A stretch of DNA of 53,955 nt from Chthonomonas sp. Its GTDB lineage: Bacteria; Armatimonadota; Fimbriimonadia; Fimbriimonadales; Fimbriimonadaceae. Below the pieces are notes generated by a model. It did no database searches, was not told where the DNA came from, and saw nothing but the letters and a program-made list of their open reading frames with translations. Within the stretch, counting starts at the first letter, position 1, and every line of letters begins with the position of its first letter. Below, one piece after another: positions 52,035-53,955 of this stretch. The stretch spans positions 1 to 53,955 of the forward strand of contig JAEURP010000021.1 of the NCBI GenBank assembly GCA_016788585.1. The letters run 5' to 3'. The translations under genes were made by a program, and so were the position numbers.

Positions 52035-53465
52035 GTGAAGACTATTGCCTTTATAACACTCGCGCCGTTAGCCGCTACGAGTAATGCTCAGTGGGCGGTA
52101 ACCAACCTTCACCCGGCTGGTGCGACCAGTTCTGCAATCAGCAAAGTAACTGCAACTCAACAGTTTGGGGCAACGGGTGGCGTAATGACTGTGTGGAGTG
52201 GAAGCGCGGGCTCCGCGGTCACCGTCAACCTTACCCCTCCCGGCACCTCGAACGTGAGCATTCGCGACATGAACGGCTCGAATCAGGTCGGGGACGCATC
52301 CACTTCCGCCCCTCACGCCAGCCTGTGGAGCGGCACGGCGGCCTCATGGGTCGACCTCAACCCCGCTGGTTCCTTGTCTTCCTATGCTCGTGCCTTCAGT
52401 GGTTCTCAGCAAGGCGGGCAGGCGCACATAGGTGGAGTTTGGCGTGCGAGTTTATGGAGCGGCACGGCGGCTTCTCGCATTGATATGCACCCTCCGGGGG
52501 CGACGCACTCGGACATCCGAGCAATGAGCGGTTTTCAGCAGGCGGGCATCGTCTTTTATGGTGGCACCGCATCTCAGGCCAGTATCTGGAGCGGCTCCGC
52601 TGCCTCGCACGTCAGTATTCATCCTGCCGGAGCAACGAGGTCTATTATTCATGCCATAAGTGGCCCGCTGCAGATTGGAGAGATTAACTCTGCCCCGTCC
52701 AGCCGTGCCAGCTTGTGGAGCGGAACGGCGGCCTCGTGGGTCAACCTCAACCCTGCAGGCGCCTTTTATTCGGGTGCAGTTGCTGGAGTCGGTTTAGTCC
52801 AGGTGGGTCTTGCGGCCCTTGGCCCGAATTCCCACGCCAGTCTGTGGAACTGCACGCCGGGCTCATTTGTCAACTTACACTCCTTCCTCCCGCCAGGGTT
52901 TTCCTATAGTGCGGCCACCTGTATCGCAACAGACGGATTCACCACGTTTATTGGCGGATATGCCTTCAACACAGTGACCAATAGGTCTGAGGCCATCCTG
53001 TGGACGAGGCCCTGGCCAGCGGTAACCGGAACGCTCCAATTGAGTGATGCGGTGTCGAGCTTCGCGATGCCACGCACGATAGGCTACTCCGTGCTGCAAG
53101 GCACGACGGTCATCAACTCTGGCAGCGTCAACACCACCTCTAGTTCGTCGCCGCTTAGCTTTACAATTCCCAGCGGCACCAGTGGATCCGCTCAACTTGT
53201 CCTTGATGGCTCGTCCTGGCTGAAGCGCCGCATCAATCTAACTCTGACCGGCTCCAACCAAAGCATTGGCTCCGTGCTGATGCAGAATGGCGATGCGGAC
53301 GCCAGCGGGGAAGTAGATGCGGCGGACATTGATGCCGTGATCGCCGATTTCGGCAGCACCTACCCCGGCGGGCCGAATCCCAACGCCGACGTGGACGTGA
53401 GCGGCGAAACCGACGCGGCGGACATCGACATCATCATCGCCAACTTCGGCGCTGTCGACGATTAA
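52035..53465 (+). CDS. Exported repeat protein with beta-rich module and dockerin-like calcium loops
   Basis: 476 residues from GTG 52035 (ATG 52023 would overlap the -10 box). The signal peptide becomes MKTIAFITLAPLAATSNA. Residues about 20-275 are about six repeats of 40-45 residues with the core ASLWSGTAASWVDLNPAG, similar to HAF/propeller-type extracellular repeats. A beta-sandwich module (VTGTLQLSDAVSSF to IGSVLMQ) follows, then two calcium loops, DADASGEVDAADID and DVDVSGETDAADID. It is exported and probably surface-bound. The C-terminal layout is the same as in the genes at 1-2556. Confidence 0.82.
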   Translation: MKTIAFITLAPLAATSNAQWAVTNLHPAGATSSAISKVTATQQFGATGGVMTVWSGSAGSAVTVNLTPPGTSNVSIRDMNGSNQVGDASTSAPHASLWSGTAASWVDLNPAGSLSSYARAFSGSQQGGQAHIGGVWRASLWSGTAASRIDMHPPGATHSDIRAMSGFQQAGIVFYGGTASQASIWSGSAASHVSIHPAGATRSIIHAISGPLQIGEINSAPSSRASLWSGTAASWVNLNPAGAFYSGAVAGVGLVQVGLAALGPNSHASLWNCTPGSFVNLHSFLPPGFSYSAATCIATDGFTTFIGGYAFNTVTNRSEAILWTRPWPAVTGTLQLSDAVSSFAMPRTIGYSVLQGTTVINSGSVNTTSSSSPLSFTIPSGTSGSAQLVLDGSSWLKRRINLTLTGSNQSIGSVLMQNGDADASGEVDAADIDAVIADFGSTYPGGPNPNADVDVSGETDAADIDIIIANFGAVDD

Positions 53466-53558
53466 GGCCCCCCTCCTCACCCCTTGCGGGAGAGGACCTT
53501 CGGGGAGTCCCGCGCGAAAGCAAGGGAAGCTCGGACAGGTGAGGGGTTGCACGGTGCT
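53466..53558. other. Non-coding spacer, imperfect inverted CCCCTC element
   Basis: After the stop codon at 53463-53465 comes GC-rich sequence with CCTCACCCCTT near 53478 and its near-complement GGTGAGGGGTT near 53538, allowing a long hairpin with an internal GCGGGAG/TCCCGC pairing. It may terminate the upstream gene. No gene is supported; short frames here follow the repeats. Confidence 0.45.
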
Positions 53559-53598
53559 TGGCTGGGAATGGCTGGGCATGGCTGGGAATGGCTCAGGC
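53559..53598. repeat. Tandem decamer TGGCTGGG(A/C)A
   Basis: Three tandem 10-bp units (TGGCTGGGAA, TGGCTGGGCA, TGGCTGGGAA) run into a fourth, changed unit, TGGCTCAGGC. The same decamer series reappears at 53701-53740 as part of the 142-bp duplication. Confidence 0.85.
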
Positions 53599-53872
53599 AA
53601 ATCCCCTCTCTTGCGCCCGCCAAGCTTTCGACTGCCCCAATTGATCGTGGCGGAGGAGAGGGGCTAGGGGTGAGGTGAGATGCCCCGACTCCGCTGGGCA
53701 TGGCTGGGTGTGGCTGGGTATGGCCGGGCATGGCTCAGGCAAATCCCCCTCTCTTGCGCCCGCCAAGCTTCCGGCTGCCCCAATTGATCGTGGCGGAGGA
53801 GAGGGGTTAGGGGTGAGGTGAGATGCCCCGACTCCGCTGTGCATAGCTGGGGGTTGTTGGGTTTGGCTGGGA
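53589..53872. repeat. Two tandem copies of a 142-bp palindrome-bearing unit
   Basis: TGGCTCAGGC starts a 142-bp unit at 53589 and again at 53731. The copies differ by few substitutions over their first ~115 bp and by a single inserted C. Each holds ATCCCC(C)TCTC on one side and GAGGAGAGGGG on the other, a foldable inverted pair around the loop that includes CCAATTGATCG. The element is intergenic and non-coding. Confidence 0.85.
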
Positions 53873-53922
53873 ATTCCCAAGCCAAGTCCCTTCATGTCCC
53901 GCTACGTCCCTCCCAGAAGGAC

Positions 53923-53950
53923 TCTAAACTCAAAACTCTAAACTCTAAAC
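53923..53950. repeat. Tandem heptamer TCTAAAC (four copies) at the window edge
   Basis: TCTAAAC, TCAAAAC, TCTAAAC, TCTAAAC follow in tandem. Each perfect copy contains TAAAC, and the junctions contain TAAACT, the same hexamer found just before several start codons in this window. It could be an array of -10-like boxes for a gene beyond the edge. Confidence 0.8.
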
Positions 53951-53955
53951 TCAGC

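Noticed and set aside
53477-53895. Several 60-100-codon frames at the right edge
   Set aside because: They are translations of the 142-bp and decamer repeats and have repetitive composition such as PLLRHDQLG; no start signals.

Overview
The window is a mostly gene-dense bacterial chromosome segment of moderately high G+C. I infer an Armatimonadota (Fimbriimonadia-like) bacterium. The reasons are secreted proteins ending in PEP-CTERM tags, others ending in paired dockerin-like calcium loops, a BTAD-type (AfsR/SARP-like) regulator, and housekeeping genes that do not follow proteobacterial or Gram-positive order. This is inference; no rRNA gene is present. No phage, transposase, CRISPR array or integrase is visible.

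Layout. 1-2.6 kb: two tandem secreted dockerin-module proteins (the first cut by the window edge). 2.6-5.4 kb (minus): a GAF sensor histidine kinase and an M16 zinc peptidase. 5.4-8.3 kb: proton-pumping transhydrogenase pntAA-pntAB-pntB with ATGA overlaps. 8.3-11.8 kb (minus): KOW-like protein, nitroreductase, degenerate FAH-fold protein, SLBB export protein and D-Ala-D-Ala dipeptidase, mostly overlapping. 11.8-18.1 kb: ftsY, thioredoxin-like lipoprotein, HtrA protease, Ycf45/R3H ATPase, MerR-like regulator and a glycosyltransferase. 18.2 kb: tRNA-His. 18.3-23.5 kb: folK, a GspF/PilC protein, a membrane J-domain protein, metG and a DUF2200 protein. 23.4-25.4 kb (minus): a tRNA-dihydrouridine synthase and an ornithine cyclodeaminase-like enzyme. 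25.5-28.4 kb: rpsO-pnp with a structured leader. 28.4-33.4 kb: dusB, a GNAT enzyme, then minus-strand ypfJ-like protease, thioinosine phosphorylase and DprA-like genes, and an aldo/keto reductase. 33.5-40 kb: trhO, a beta-CASP nuclease, a trans-sulfuration enzyme, a foldase, an ABC-2 permease and metX. 40-41.6 kb: two poorly known divergent genes around an 18-bp inverted repeat, then tRNA-Asp and tRNA-Phe. 41.6-46.2 kb: rho, hpt, a glycosyltransferase, a DinB-like protein and an MFS transporter. 46.2-53.5 kb: an envelope/secreted region with a lipoprotein, three PEP-CTERM proteins, a BTAD regulator, a copper-amine-oxidase-N-like protein and a repeat/dockerin protein. 53.5-54 kb: non-coding repeats.

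How genes work together. MetX and the Cys/Met-metabolism PLP enzyme flank a foldase and a permease and could supply homocysteine or cystathionine. rpsO-pnp and rho form an RNA-metabolism theme; PNPase carries a striking Arg/Gly/Asp-rich tail and Rho a shorter basic Gly/Arg/Asn head. Secreted proteins at both ends share the same C-terminal layout, a beta-rich module followed by two calcium-loop repeats.

The signal I find most interesting is regulatory. Many genes have a TANNNT-like -10 box ending about 6-9 nt before the start codon and no Shine-Dalgarno sequence. The best example (46219-46257) has TTGACA, a 17-nt spacer, TATCGT, 7 nt and then ATG. A divergent pair at 29458/29483 shares one TGTACA core. 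This predicts widespread leaderless mRNAs. Intergenic spacers also hold several unrelated short tandem repeats and palindromes.
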